The notes: generated by a model not told the origin, from the letters alone. A stretch of DNA of 19,329 nt from Candidatus Micrarchaeota archaeon RBG_16_49_10 (GCA_001784635.1 MFRS01000019.1:40288-59616); one strand, 5' to 3'. Positions 5,144 to 11,863 are shown, numbered from the stretch's first letter. Translations and numbers: made by a program.

Positions 5144-7177
5144 ATGGGCGCCCAAATAAAATATTGTATGAAAATTAAGAATGTGCTTCCTTTGGCCGCA
5201 ATTCTCCTATTCATACTGGCCGTGGCTAAAATCACATACGACAACAGCGCATTCTTTATCGAGCTGGGCCAAAACATCCTGGGATATTCCGGTGAGAAAG
5301 AGGAGGAGATCCGCATGGAAAAGCACGTTGAGCCGGGCTACCTGTCCAACAGCATCCTTGTGAAGATGACTCCCGAGGGCCACAAGAAGGCCAAAGATTT
5401 CAAGGGCCCGGAGGACACGGGCATCGCTTCCCTGGACAAGCTTAACAAGGAAAACAAGGCCCTGAAGTTCGAGAAGGCCGCCGAGCTGGCCGACGAGGAA
5501 CACGAGCTATCGAGGTGGTACCTAGTAACATTGGATGAGAGCGAAGAGGTGGTGAAGGAGGGCGACCCGGTGACCGGGGAGAAGGCAAAGAAGGTGAAGT
5601 CGGTGGCGGAAAAGTACGCGGATGACCCAAATGTGGAATTCGCCGAGCCAAACTATATGGAATACCTGACAGCCGTGCCAAATGACCCCTACTACTCTAG
5701 CGACATGTGGTCTATGAAAAGAATCAGGGCCGAATATGCCTGGAACGAGACTGTCGGCTCGTCTGATGTCGTTGTCGCTGTGATAGACGGTGGAATAAAC
5801 AGGACCCACCCAGAGCTCAAGAACAACATCTGGACCAACCAGGACGAGGTGCCTGGGAACGGGATTGACGACGACAGAAATGGTTTTATTGACGACTACT
5901 ACGGATGGGACTTTGCCAATGGGGACAACGAGCCGCTGAGCGGCGATTTCCATGGCAACCACATCGCCGGTACCATAGCGGCTGAGGGCAACAACAATAT
6001 GGGGGTTGTTGGGGTTGGCTGGAACCTGAAGATCATGAGCGTGAAGACCTTTGAAGGGTCTGGGGCAAGCTTGAACCGCTGCATGAAGGGGATTACATAT
6101 GCCGTAGACAACGGCGCCAAGGTCGTGTCCTGCAGCTTTATATCATCCACCTTTTCCGAATACTCAAGAAGCACCATGAGGTATGCCCACAGCAAGGGGG
6201 TTGTGGTGGTGGCCGCCGCAGGAAATGAAGGGCTGGACGCGCTTGACTATGACCCTTCCGGACAAGACTTCACGATTACAGTCTCTGGTACCGATAAGAA
6301 CGACCTCGTGCCGTACTGGTCTAACCGGGGAGAGAAAATAGATGTGGGGGCGCCTGGCATTCCGATAACTTCCATATGCCCTTTCGGTCCCTACAGTCCA
6401 ACCGGATTTTGTGACGGGGGAGGAACCTCATTTTCAGCCCCTCATGTGGCCGGTGTCGCAGCACTTCTGTTTTCAAAGTATCCCAACCTCTCACCTGAAG
6501 AGGTGAGGCAACTGATAAGGATGGGCGCGGACGACCTTGGTGGATCAGGCAAGGACACACTCTTCGGGTACGGCAGGCTGAACGCCGAGAAGACAGTCTC
6601 ACTTGCCGCAAGCAATCCCCACATGTTGGCCCCGGTGATCTACTCCCCGCAAACCCACACGGCGCCCTACAGTCAAGAGTATTATAACCAACATTTCCCA
6701 ATAAACATCTCCGGAGCGAACTATCAAGGCCAGATAAAGATAACCGGGGACTCTTTCGCTAATTACAGGCTTGAGGCTGGCCTCGGCAGGAGCCCAACTG
6801 AATGGGTTTTAGTGGCCACTTCAAACAGACAGCCGGCAACGGTCACCAACGTGAGCATCGACACAACCAAACTCCCCTTGGGACTAAACACTTTCAGGCT
6901 GACTGCGGTAGACAGCAACGGCAAGGAGTACCAGTTCCAGACATTTGACGTAAATGTTGTCGAGACGCCAGCCACCACGACGACCACAAGCACGACGACA
7001 ATACCGTGTGGCAATAGGGTTTGCAGTGGCCGTGCGGCTGGCGAAGACTGTTTCACCTGCCCCACTGACTGTGCCTGTATAGGGAGGAGATGCTCCCAAG
7101 GTTGCTGCGGAGACGGTGTTTGTAACTCAAAGGAAAACACTACAAAGACAAACCGCTGTCTTTTGGATTGCAACTGA
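5144..7177 (+). CDS. Secreted subtilisin-like serine protease (S8) with propeptide and Cys-rich tail
   Basis: Starting at ATG 5144 the protein has 677 residues. Parts in order: an N-terminal signal or anchor helix (VLPLAAILLFILAVAKITY), an inhibitor-I9-like propeptide ending near VEFAEPNYMEYL, the S8 catalytic domain, a beta-rich domain, a Thr-rich linker (about ten Thr near residue 610) and a cysteine-rich end containing CGDGVC. Catalytic residues are visible: Asp215 (VVAVIDGGINRTHPEL), His270 (FHGNHIAGTIAA), oxyanion Asn361 (AAAGNEG) and Ser429 (GTSFSAPHVAG). All are present, so it should be active. The usual HGTH reads HGNH, a mild variant. The Thr linker suggests glycosylation and attachment or display outside the cell. 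A TATA-like TTTATTTA about 20 bases upstream could give a leaderless start. The gene is bounded by duplicated pepQ sequence, a sign of insertion. Alternative starts at ATG 5168 or 5081 cannot be excluded. Confidence 0.93.
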   Translation: MGAQIKYCMKIKNVLPLAAILLFILAVAKITYDNSAFFIELGQNILGYSGEKEEEIRMEKHVEPGYLSNSILVKMTPEGHKKAKDFKGPEDTGIASLDKLNKENKALKFEKAAELADEEHELSRWYLVTLDESEEVVKEGDPVTGEKAKKVKSVAEKYADDPNVEFAEPNYMEYLTAVPNDPYYSSDMWSMKRIRAEYAWNETVGSSDVVVAVIDGGINRTHPELKNNIWTNQDEVPGNGIDDDRNGFIDDYYGWDFANGDNEPLSGDFHGNHIAGTIAAEGNNNMGVVGVGWNLKIMSVKTFEGSGASLNRCMKGITYAVDNGAKVVSCSFISSTFSEYSRSTMRYAHSKGVVVVAAAGNEGLDALDYDPSGQDFTITVSGTDKNDLVPYWSNRGEKIDVGAPGIPITSICPFGPYSPTGFCDGGGTSFSAPHVAGVAALLFSKYPNLSPEEVRQLIRMGADDLGGSGKDTLFGYGRLNAEKTVSLAASNPHMLAPVIYSPQTHTAPYSQEYYNQHFPINISGANYQGQIKITGDSFANYRLEAGLGRSPTEWVLVATSNRQPATVTNVSIDTTKLPLGLNTFRLTAVDSNGKEYQFQTFDVNVVETPATTTTTSTTTIPCGNRVCSGRAAGEDCFTCPTDCACIGRRCSQGCCGDGVCNSKENTTKTNRCLLDCN

Positions 7178-7185
7178 CATTCCGC

Positions 7186-7297
7186 TTAAAAGGATTTATT
7201 TCTCCTATAACGAAAATATTATTAAATGGGTTCTATGAGGCTTACTTCCGACGGAAAAACCGAGGCTTTTCTGGCCGAGGCGGAGAAGAAGGGGGTG
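7186..7297 (+). repeat. Direct repeat, right copy: pepQ promoter and first codons
   Basis: This is the copy attached to the intact gene; its partner is at 4992-5103. Differences from the left copy include CTATAA in place of CCACAA in the leader, and five changes in codons 17-24. It starts nine bases after the protease stop codon, so the peptidase promoter abuts the protease gene directly. Confidence 0.92.
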
Positions 7298-8353
7298 GAC
7301 TCTTCGGTCTTCCTCAGCTACGAGCCGGTCTTCGACTCGAACATAGAGTACTTCACCGGCTTCAGGCAGGAGAGGGCGCACGCTTCGGCATGCCTGCTGG
7401 TGGAGGAGGGGGGGATGACGTTGCTAGTGTCCAAGCTGGAGTATGACAGGGCATTGAACGAGTTGAAGGGCGTCGATGTGGTGAGCAAGAAGGAGTACGG
7501 CAACAGCCTTCTGAAGTTCCTCAAGGCCAGGCTGAAAGGGAAGAAGAGGATAGGCGTGAACGAGAACATTTTCCCCTACAGGGTGTACAGGAAGTTCAGC
7601 TCGCGGAAATTCTTGGACGTGTCGGAGATTGCATACAATCTGAGGAGCGTTAAGGAGGCGAGGGAGATTAAGGCGTTGAGTAAGGCGACGAGGATAACCA
7701 ACATCGGGATCAAGTTCATCGAGGACAACATTTCCTTGGGAGTCAGCGAGAGGGAGCTTTCACTGCAGCTCGAGCAGGAGGTCATGAGGAAAGGGGTGGA
7801 AGGTTTCTCATTCCCGCCGATAATAAAGTCTGGCGCCAGCTCTGCGTACATACACCCATACCCCTCGGTCTCGGAGAGGAAGATCGGGAGAGGACTCGGG
7901 ATGATAGACTTCGGTGTCATCTGCGACGGCTACTGCTCCGACACGACAATCCCCCTAAAAATCGGAAAGCTGAACAAGAAGGAGGAGGCCATCGCGGATA
8001 CAGTGGAGGAGGCATACCGGAAGTCGATTGATGCGCTGAGGGTGGGAGAGCCGACGTGGAAAATCTTCGAGGTAGCGGAGAATGTGATAAAGGGCGGAGG
8101 CTTCGAGTTCAAGCATTCGCTCGGGCATGGCATAGGCCTGGATGTCCACGAGTTTCCCAACCTGTCGCCTAGGCCGGAGAAGAAGAAGGAGTTGAAGAAG
8201 TGGAAGGAGGAAACACTTAGGGGGAACATGGTGTTCACGATAGAGCCTGGGATTTACGAGCCGGGCATCGGGGGATACAGGCTTGAGAACGATATAATAT
8301 TGACAAAGAAAGGTCCCGAGATTCTGACCAACGCTAAAACTTTGGAATTATGA
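7226..8353 (+). CDS. pepQ: M24 family Xaa-Pro dipeptidase / aminopeptidase P-like
   Basis: The 375-residue protein has a creatinase-like N-terminal domain (about residues 1-145) and a C-terminal pita-bread metallopeptidase domain. All five metal ligands of the family can be placed: Asp228 (GMIDFGV), Asp239 (GYCSDTT), His301 (HSLGHGIGLDVHE), Glu340 (FTIEPGIY) and Glu354 (YRLENDI). It should cleave Xaa-Pro bonds in peptides in the cytosol using two divalent metals; dipeptidase and aminopeptidase P activities cannot be told apart by eye. Length is normal for archaeal and bacterial PepQ. A peptidase beside a secreted protease could take part in peptide use, but the repeat shows the neighbourhood arose by insertion. 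MGSMRL has two candidate ATGs (7226 and 7235); the first is used here. The promoter lies in the duplicated segment. Confidence 0.93.
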   Translation: MGSMRLTSDGKTEAFLAEAEKKGVDSSVFLSYEPVFDSNIEYFTGFRQERAHASACLLVEEGGMTLLVSKLEYDRALNELKGVDVVSKKEYGNSLLKFLKARLKGKKRIGVNENIFPYRVYRKFSSRKFLDVSEIAYNLRSVKEAREIKALSKATRITNIGIKFIEDNISLGVSERELSLQLEQEVMRKGVEGFSFPPIIKSGASSAYIHPYPSVSERKIGRGLGMIDFGVICDGYCSDTTIPLKIGKLNKKEEAIADTVEEAYRKSIDALRVGEPTWKIFEVAENVIKGGGFEFKHSLGHGIGLDVHEFPNLSPRPEKKKELKKWKEETLRGNMVFTIEPGIYEPGIGGYRLENDIILTKKGPEILTNAKTLEL

Positions 8354-8417
8354 GTTATAGCATCGTATTCCGAAAAGAGAGTATTTTTATTACTTCCGTC
8401 CATAAAGAAACAGTGGG

Positions 8418-8474
8418 ATGATGATTATGAGGAACACCACCCTTCTGGTTATAGCGGTTCTGTATCACAGTTAA
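8418..8474 (+). other. 18-codon ORF resembling a truncated signal peptide gene
   Basis: Three in-frame ATGs (8418, 8421, 8427) open a frame reading MMIMRNTTLLVIAVLYHS to TAA 8472-8474. Arg plus a hydrophobic run looks like the first half of a signal peptide, cut off before a cleavage site. A T-rich TATA-like region lies about 28 bases upstream. It may be the start of a secreted-protein gene whose body was deleted, or a very small membrane peptide. The rest of 8354-8487 shows nothing else. Confidence 0.3.
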
Positions 8475-8487
8475 GCCGCTTGAATAA

Positions 8488-8727
8488 TTAATCAACAAAA
8501 GATGGGACTTCAAACGAAGTTGTATGTTGAAATATATAAGCCGTTTGTCTGTATATACTATTAATAACTCCTACCAACTCTTCAGCAGGGGCCTCTACAA
8601 CCGCAATTACATCGTAAAAGCCTGTCACAACATTTGCTCTAACAACTTCCGGGAAAGCTCTGATGGACCCCAGTACATTATGACTCCTTCCTTCCTGGCT
8701 CTTAATCAAAAGGTACGCAACAGTCAT
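8488..8727 (-). CDS. Stand-alone Lrp/AsnC effector-binding (RAM) domain protein
   Basis: The 79-residue protein starts at ATG 8727 (MTVAYLLIKSQEGRSHNVLG) and consists of just a ferredoxin-like alpha/beta domain with the typical pattern: strand VAYLLIKS, helix, VVRANVVTGFYDVIAVVEAP, helix AEELVGVINSIY, and a final strand HTTSFEVPSF. The FPEV...V.G.YD.IA.VE sequence is characteristic of the Lrp/AsnC C-terminal RAM domain, which binds amino acids or related ligands and oligomerises. No DNA-binding helix-turn-helix is present, so it probably acts as a ligand sensor or as a partner for full-length Lrp proteins. A TTTAAAT box 21 bases before the ATG implies a leaderless transcript. ATG 8727 is preferred to TTG 8736 for that reason. 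Confidence 0.82.
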   Translation of the reverse strand: MTVAYLLIKSQEGRSHNVLGSIRAFPEVVRANVVTGFYDVIAVVEAPAEELVGVINSIYRQTAYIFQHTTSFEVPSFVD

Positions 8728-8792
8728 AAAAATCAATTAAAAGATTACATTTAAATTGTTGATTTTTTCCATAAGTTTGATATTTTTTTGAC

Positions 8793-9596
8793 TCAAAACA
8801 TTCCCTTCAGAACCAGCGCATCCTTCTCAAGCAGCGGGCTCTCTGAAATGAGGGTGATGTTCAATTTCCTTTTCAGTATCTCCTTCACAAGCTCGGAGTA
8901 GTCAGGGCTCTTTGAACCCAGAGGCAGATGCCTCCTCTCGTTCCCCTTCCCCGTCAGCCCGATTGGCGACCACTCTATCCCGCTGAAGTGGGTGTGCAAC
9001 ACCTTGAGCTTCAGCACCGACACCTTGTCCAGGATGTTCTTGTAGTCCACCCTCCCGGCCTGGGTTGCGTACAGATGGGCGAAATCAACGGCAGGCTCGC
9101 AGCCCTTGACTTCTTCGCACAGCTTCACAATCTCGTCCAACCTCCCCCACTGCTTCATCTTCCCCGCGGTTTCCGGTCCCAAAGCGACCTTCCAGCCGTT
9201 TGACTTGACCTCGTCCGAAAGCCCCTCAAACTCGGCCTTCATCTTCTCATAGGACTCCTCCGCCCCTAGCTCCCCGTAATACCCGCAATGTATGACGACG
9301 ATATTCGCACCCATGTGATGGCCCCTCTCGACAGAATCCAGTATCCTCTTCCTGCTCGCCTCGACCTTTTCCATCTCAGTCGACAGCAGGTTTATGAAAT
9401 AGGGCGCGTGGATTGAAAGACGAACATTGCCTTTGGCCTCCCCCACTTTCTTCGCGCCCTCGACGCTCATCCTGACGCCGTGGCTGAACTGCACCTCCAT
9501 CGCATTGAGGCCCAGGTTCTCCACTTCCTTTATCCCGTCTATCGTGCCAGTCGAGACGGTGGTGGGTGTGCCTGCAGGACCTATCCAAATAGCCAT
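8793..9596 (-). CDS. nfo: Endonuclease IV family TIM-barrel protein (AP endonuclease)
   Basis: The 267-residue protein fits the Nfo/AP endonuclease 2 TIM barrel, which cuts 5' of abasic sites using zinc. Likely metal ligands line up in order: His63 (SIHAPYFINL), His103 (VVIHCGYYG), Glu142 (ALGPETAGK), Asp171 and His174 (AVDFAHLYA), His201 (LHTHFSGI), His223 (RRHLPLG) and Glu252 (ISESP). In E. coli Nfo an Asp stands two residues before the last His (D-x-H); here the position is Arg (R-R-H), so one ligand of the trinuclear site seems replaced. Abasic-site cleavage is likely but not certain; related archaeal barrels may have other phosphodiester substrates. Together with the endonuclease III-related gene at 17883 it could serve base excision repair. 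The next upstream minus-strand gene is Sec61-beta, 30 bases away. Confidence 0.85.
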   Translation of the reverse strand: MAIWIGPAGTPTTVSTGTIDGIKEVENLGLNAMEVQFSHGVRMSVEGAKKVGEAKGNVRLSIHAPYFINLLSTEMEKVEASRKRILDSVERGHHMGANIVVIHCGYYGELGAEESYEKMKAEFEGLSDEVKSNGWKVALGPETAGKMKQWGRLDEIVKLCEEVKGCEPAVDFAHLYATQAGRVDYKNILDKVSVLKLKVLHTHFSGIEWSPIGLTGKGNERRHLPLGSKSPDYSELVKEILKRKLNITLISESPLLEKDALVLKGMF

Positions 9597-9626
9597 GAAT
9601 ATAATTCAGAAACAATCAATAAAAAC

Positions 9627-9785
9627 TCAACCCAGGAACTTAAGGACTACCTCGATGGCGATGACAGCCAGGGAGAAGTATATGACGTACTCGGGCTTTA
9701 TCTTTATGGTCTCCTTGACCTCCTCGTCGTACCTCACAAGGCCGCCCATCCCCGAAGGGAGCCTCGACTTGTCCTTCTTCGCCAT
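9627..9785 (-). CDS. Preprotein translocase Sec61-beta (archaeal SecG) subunit
   Basis: This 52-residue ORF reads MAKKDKSRLPSGMGGLVRYD, then a charged segment (EEVKETIKIKPEYV) and a single C-terminal membrane helix (IYFSLAVIAIEVVLKFLG). The basic LPSGMGGLVRY segment, the IKIKPEYV entry and the terminal KFLG are hallmarks of archaeal Sec61-beta, the small tail-anchored subunit of the SecYE-beta channel. Size is normal. The start at ATG 9785 has a palindromic ATTTAAAT box 24 bases upstream, so its message is probably leaderless. It stands just before the endonuclease IV gene on the same strand, separated by 30 bases, and is likely co-transcribed with it. The window encodes several Sec-type exported proteins that would use this channel. 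Confidence 0.9.
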   Translation of the reverse strand: MAKKDKSRLPSGMGGLVRYDEEVKETIKIKPEYVIYFSLAVIAIEVVLKFLG

Positions 9786-9808
9786 AAATATCCAATATGC
9801 AGATAGGG

Positions 9809-9816
9809 ATTTAAAT
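9809..9816. promoter_or_regulatory. Palindromic TATA box shared by Sec61-beta and mscL
   Basis: ATTTAAAT reads the same on both strands. On the minus strand it is 24 bases before the Sec61-beta ATG, giving a leaderless start. On the plus strand it is about 43 bases before the mscL ATG, giving a short leader that carries the mscL ribosome binding site GAGGGGA. One box could serve both genes. Confidence 0.45.
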
Positions 9817-9858
9817 GCTTAATAGCCTGCTTTCACAATTATTTCAAGAGGGGAAAGC

Positions 9859-10164
9859 ATGGGATTGATGAAGGAATTCAGGGATTTCCTCCACGAGTAC
9901 AAGGTCATAGGGCTGGCGGTGGCGTTCATCATAGGTGCCGCCCTGACGGCTCTCGTGCAGTCGCTGGTCAATGACGTCGTCATGCCGGTGATAACCCCGT
10001 TCATACCCGGAGGGGCATGGAGGGAGGCGACGCTGGCGATAGGGTCCATAGTCATAAAGTGGGGCTCATTCCTGGCTGCCGTGATAAATTTCCTTATAAT
10101 GGCCTTTGTGGTCTTCTTCATCGCGAAGAAGCTGCTCAAGGAGGAGAAGGTCGGAAAGAAGTAG
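9859..10164 (+). CDS. mscL: Large-conductance mechanosensitive channel MscL
   Basis: The 101-residue protein begins MGLMKEFRDFLHEYKVIGLA, the N-terminal amphipathic helix typical of MscL, followed by TM1 (AVAFIIGAALTALVQSLVND) with the VVMPVITPF signature after it, a short extracellular loop (GGAWREATLAIGSIVIKWGS), TM2 (FLAAVINFLIMAFVVFFIAK) and a basic C-terminal end (KKLLKEEKVGKK). MscL forms a pentamer that opens under membrane tension and releases solutes on osmotic down-shock. The C-terminal cytosolic helix is shorter than in E. coli (about 136 residues in total). A GAGGGGA ribosome binding site lies seven bases before ATG 9859. It is divergent from Sec61-beta and followed by T tracts. 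Confidence 0.95.
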   Translation: MGLMKEFRDFLHEYKVIGLAVAFIIGAALTALVQSLVNDVVMPVITPFIPGGAWREATLAIGSIVIKWGSFLAAVINFLIMAFVVFFIAKKLLKEEKVGKK

Positions 10165-10199
10165 TTATTTTTTTCTTTTTTATTTCCTAATTTTTTTAT
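10165..10199 (+). terminator. T-rich tracts after mscL
   Basis: Directly after the mscL stop come three runs of five to seven T within 35 bases, a typical archaeal U-tract terminator. The rest of the gap to 10339 is strongly AT-rich and holds only the TTTAAGA promoter-like element of the next gene near 10312. Confidence 0.6.
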
Positions 10200-10339
10200 T
10201 ACTATGTTGGGGCAATCTCAATTTGGAATGAAGAAAAAAATAGAACCAATAAATTTTAATTACGTGGTTTTTATAGTTCTGTTTTTGTGGTTTGAAATGT
10301 ATGGAAAAGGATTTAAGATTTATTTTTTGAATTAAAATT

Positions 10340-10885
10340 ATGGGGAAATTAGTTAAAATTCAAGGTTTTGACGCTTTTAATGCTTACCAAAGATATTCTC
10401 GTATTTTAAAAAATGTGGCTAAACATCCAGAAATCGGGCACATTGCACTTTTCCATGGTGCGCCATGGTGTGAAGATTGCAGTTATGTAGTTCCAATATA
10501 TGAAAATTTTGCAAGAAACTATGGGGTTGATGGATCCCGCGAATATCACTTTTCTAAAGCTCCTGAAAATTATAGAAATAATCCCATAACATTTTACTCT
10601 GTACAAGTTACCAATGATAGGAGAGAATGGAAAGATCAAGAGGAAGTTCAAATTGCTAACCAACCACATGGCAGAATGAGAACTATACCTTTTATGTTCG
10701 AAAATCATCCTAAGATACTAATTTTGCCAACAATAACTAGATTGCATGCTTTTAGTCCAGGTATTGTTTTGCCAACTGACACTAGAATACCAATGTTTCC
10801 TAGAGATGAAACAATAACTGTTCTCGATATTTACGATGTTGTTACCGCATATCTTGATTACGCCAGAAGATCAAAAGAATCATAA
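10340..10885 (+). CDS. Thioredoxin-fold protein with CEDC active site, 181 aa
   Basis: A strand and turn, IALFHGAPWCEDCSYVVPIY, matches the thioredoxin active-site loop with Cys44 and Cys47 (W-C-E-D-C). The preceding helix, the following long helix (VVPIYENFARNYG) and a Pro-containing segment before a later strand (MRTIPFMFENHPKILILP) fit the fold, with Pro in the possible cis position. It lacks a signal peptide, so it probably acts on cytosolic thiols; the C-terminal 60 residues (LHAFSPGIVLPTDTRIPM and on) are extra to a minimal thioredoxin. TTTAAGA lies about 25 bases before ATG 10340, implying a leaderless start. Codon use is much more AT-rich than in mscL or pepQ, a sign of foreign origin or of weak selection. 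Substrate is unknown. Confidence 0.7.
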   Translation: MGKLVKIQGFDAFNAYQRYSRILKNVAKHPEIGHIALFHGAPWCEDCSYVVPIYENFARNYGVDGSREYHFSKAPENYRNNPITFYSVQVTNDRREWKDQEEVQIANQPHGRMRTIPFMFENHPKILILPTITRLHAFSPGIVLPTDTRIPMFPRDETITVLDIYDVVTAYLDYARRSKES

Positions 10886-10999
10886 TAAGAATTTAGTTCC
10901 ACATTTTAAAAATGAAAATATCTATACAGTTGAAAGTAGTTCTTATGGGCTTACACCAAGGCCATTTCTGTTTGCTCAAGTGTCTTTACAAAGAAAAAG

Positions 11000-11082
11000 A
11001 GGGTGTGTCGGTTTTAGCCCGTCTTCTGTTTTCAAGATAGCATTCGTCTAAGCGCCTGCGGCTTGCATCTCACCGGAAGCCT
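11000..11082 (-). repeat. Duplicated 3' end of RNase P RNA gene (distal copy)
   Basis: These 83 bases are identical to 11864-11946, offset 864. They contain the conserved 3' part of the RNA (minus-strand TTAGACGAATG and ACAGAAGACGGGCT) and the 3' strand of helix P1, but none of the 5' half, so this copy cannot make an RNase P RNA. On the minus strand it is followed by TCTTTTTCTTT, a plausible terminator for vapBC. Confidence 0.95.
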
Positions 11083-11086
11083 ATGC

Positions 11087-11485
11087 TCATTTCAAGCTTT
11101 TTATCTTTATAACTTTCTTCCCAGCAAGATTGACCATATGTTTGTCATTTGTTATTATCGATTCGCATTTTTTTGAAAGGTAGCTCGCAACTATCAGGCT
11201 ATCTACTGCTGGCATATTGTAAGTGTGGCTTAGCTTCAAGGCCCTCTCAGTGATTTCAGCGTTAATGTCAACCACGTGAATATTGGGGGTGTTCAAAATG
11301 ATTTGCTTCATCTCTGTATAAAACCTGCTTTCCCCTCTCCTGAACATGTGTAGGCCCAGCTCATAGAGCACCAAAACAGAGACAAAAATTTTTGTTTTGC
11401 CTGAAATTACAAATCTCCAGAAATCAATAGCCTTTTCGTTCTTGTTTTTTAGTTCAAAAAACAGCCAGCTGTCAAGTCCAATCAT
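11087..11485 (-). CDS. vapC: VapC-type PIN-domain ribonuclease toxin
   Basis: The 132-residue protein shows the PIN-domain acidic set: Asp5 (MIGLDSWLFFELK), Glu42 (VLYELG), Asp95 (MPAVDSLIVAS) and Asp114 (IITNDKHM), which bind Mg2+ or Mn2+ for RNA cleavage. Length is normal for VapC. The ATG overlaps the vapB stop codon (ATGA), the usual coupling of antitoxin and toxin. Its stop codon is only five bases from the rnpB repeat, so the gene fills the island to its edge. Targets of VapC toxins in other organisms are tRNAs or rRNA; the target here is unknown. It is probably neutralised by the AbrB-type VapB. Confidence 0.92.
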   Translation of the reverse strand: MIGLDSWLFFELKNKNEKAIDFWRFVISGKTKIFVSVLVLYELGLHMFRRGESRFYTEMKQIILNTPNIHVVDINAEITERALKLSHTYNMPAVDSLIVASYLSKKCESIITNDKHMVNLAGKKVIKIKSLK

Positions 11486-11733
11486 CTTATCATTTCCTTG
11501 CTCAATTCATCTCTTGAACTTTCTATATCTTCAAACTTCAAATCTCCAAGGCCTTTTTGCAAGGTTTTTATGAGGCTTTCTGTCAGGAAGTCCTCCATTT
11601 TTTTGTAGACAACAAGCGAGTCTATTCTTATCGCCATCATTTTTTCACGGGGGTTTATCCCTATCTCTTCCCTAAACCTTTGGGGTATTACCACTTGTCC
11701 CCTTTCACCGACAGTAACGCTTTCCAAGTCCAT
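11482..11733 (-). CDS. vapB: VapB-type antitoxin with AbrB/SpoVT DNA-binding domain
   Basis: The 83-residue protein opens with a swapped-hairpin AbrB/MazE-type domain: VTVGERGQVVIPQRFREEIG followed by INPREKMMAIRIDSLVVYKK. The C-terminal part (MEDFLTESLIKTLQKGLGDL and on) is acidic and helical, as expected for the toxin-binding tail. It should bind and block VapC and repress the shared promoter. Two near-identical 15-base boxes lie just upstream (11743-11786). ATG 11733 is supported by AT-rich promoter sequence immediately upstream, with no clear ribosome binding site, so the message may be leaderless or have a short leader. The stop overlaps the vapC start by four bases. Confidence 0.9.
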   Translation of the reverse strand: MDLESVTVGERGQVVIPQRFREEIGINPREKMMAIRIDSLVVYKKMEDFLTESLIKTLQKGLGDLKFEDIESSRDELSKEMIR

Positions 11734-11742
11734 ATTAATCTA

Positions 11743-11786
11743 AGATATTTATTCATATTAATCATATTTATAGATTTCTATTCATA
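11743..11786 (-). promoter_or_regulatory. Direct-repeat operator candidate in the vapBC promoter
   Basis: On the plus strand AGATATTTATTCATA (11743-11757) and AGATTTCTATTCATA (11772-11786) match at 13 of 15 positions, with starts 29 bases apart, close to three helical turns. They overlap TATA-like sequence before vapB. Paired sites in this position suit autorepression by the VapBC complex. Confidence 0.45.
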
Positions 11787-11863
11787 CCAATATGATTTTT
11801 TATCATAAAAAATAGAGCTAATTATAAGCTATCAAATCATTAACACCAAAAATGAAAAGAAGT

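Larger units (their letters stand above)
11000..11863 (-). mobile_element. vapBC island integrated at the 3' end of the RNase P RNA gene (putative)
   Basis: The segment equals one copy of the 83-bp repeat plus 781 bases of insert holding only vapB, vapC and the vapB promoter. The intact RNA gene lies at the right end (11864-12126) and the duplicated 3' piece at the left end. This is the arrangement left by site-specific integration into an RNA gene 3' end, where the incoming copy restores the gene. No integrase or transposase is present, so the element would be a non-autonomous passenger, a decayed island, or the result of a single crossover through the rnpB homology. All genes point the same way as rnpB. 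Confidence 0.65.

Noticed and set aside
5522..5962. Minus-strand ORF of 146 codons
   Set aside because: It is the shadow of the protease propeptide and catalytic domain and has Val/His-rich, non-protein-like text.
6389..6400. CCTACAGTCC also found at the window start (1-10)
   Set aside because: A ten-base match without flanking similarity is expected by chance in this length and is not a repeat of note.
10836..11051. Plus-strand ORF of 71 codons running into the rnpB repeat
   Set aside because: It starts inside the thioredoxin-like gene and ends in antisense rnpB sequence, with no ribosome binding site. Part of its text looks protein-like, so a remnant cannot be ruled out, but it is not supported as a gene.
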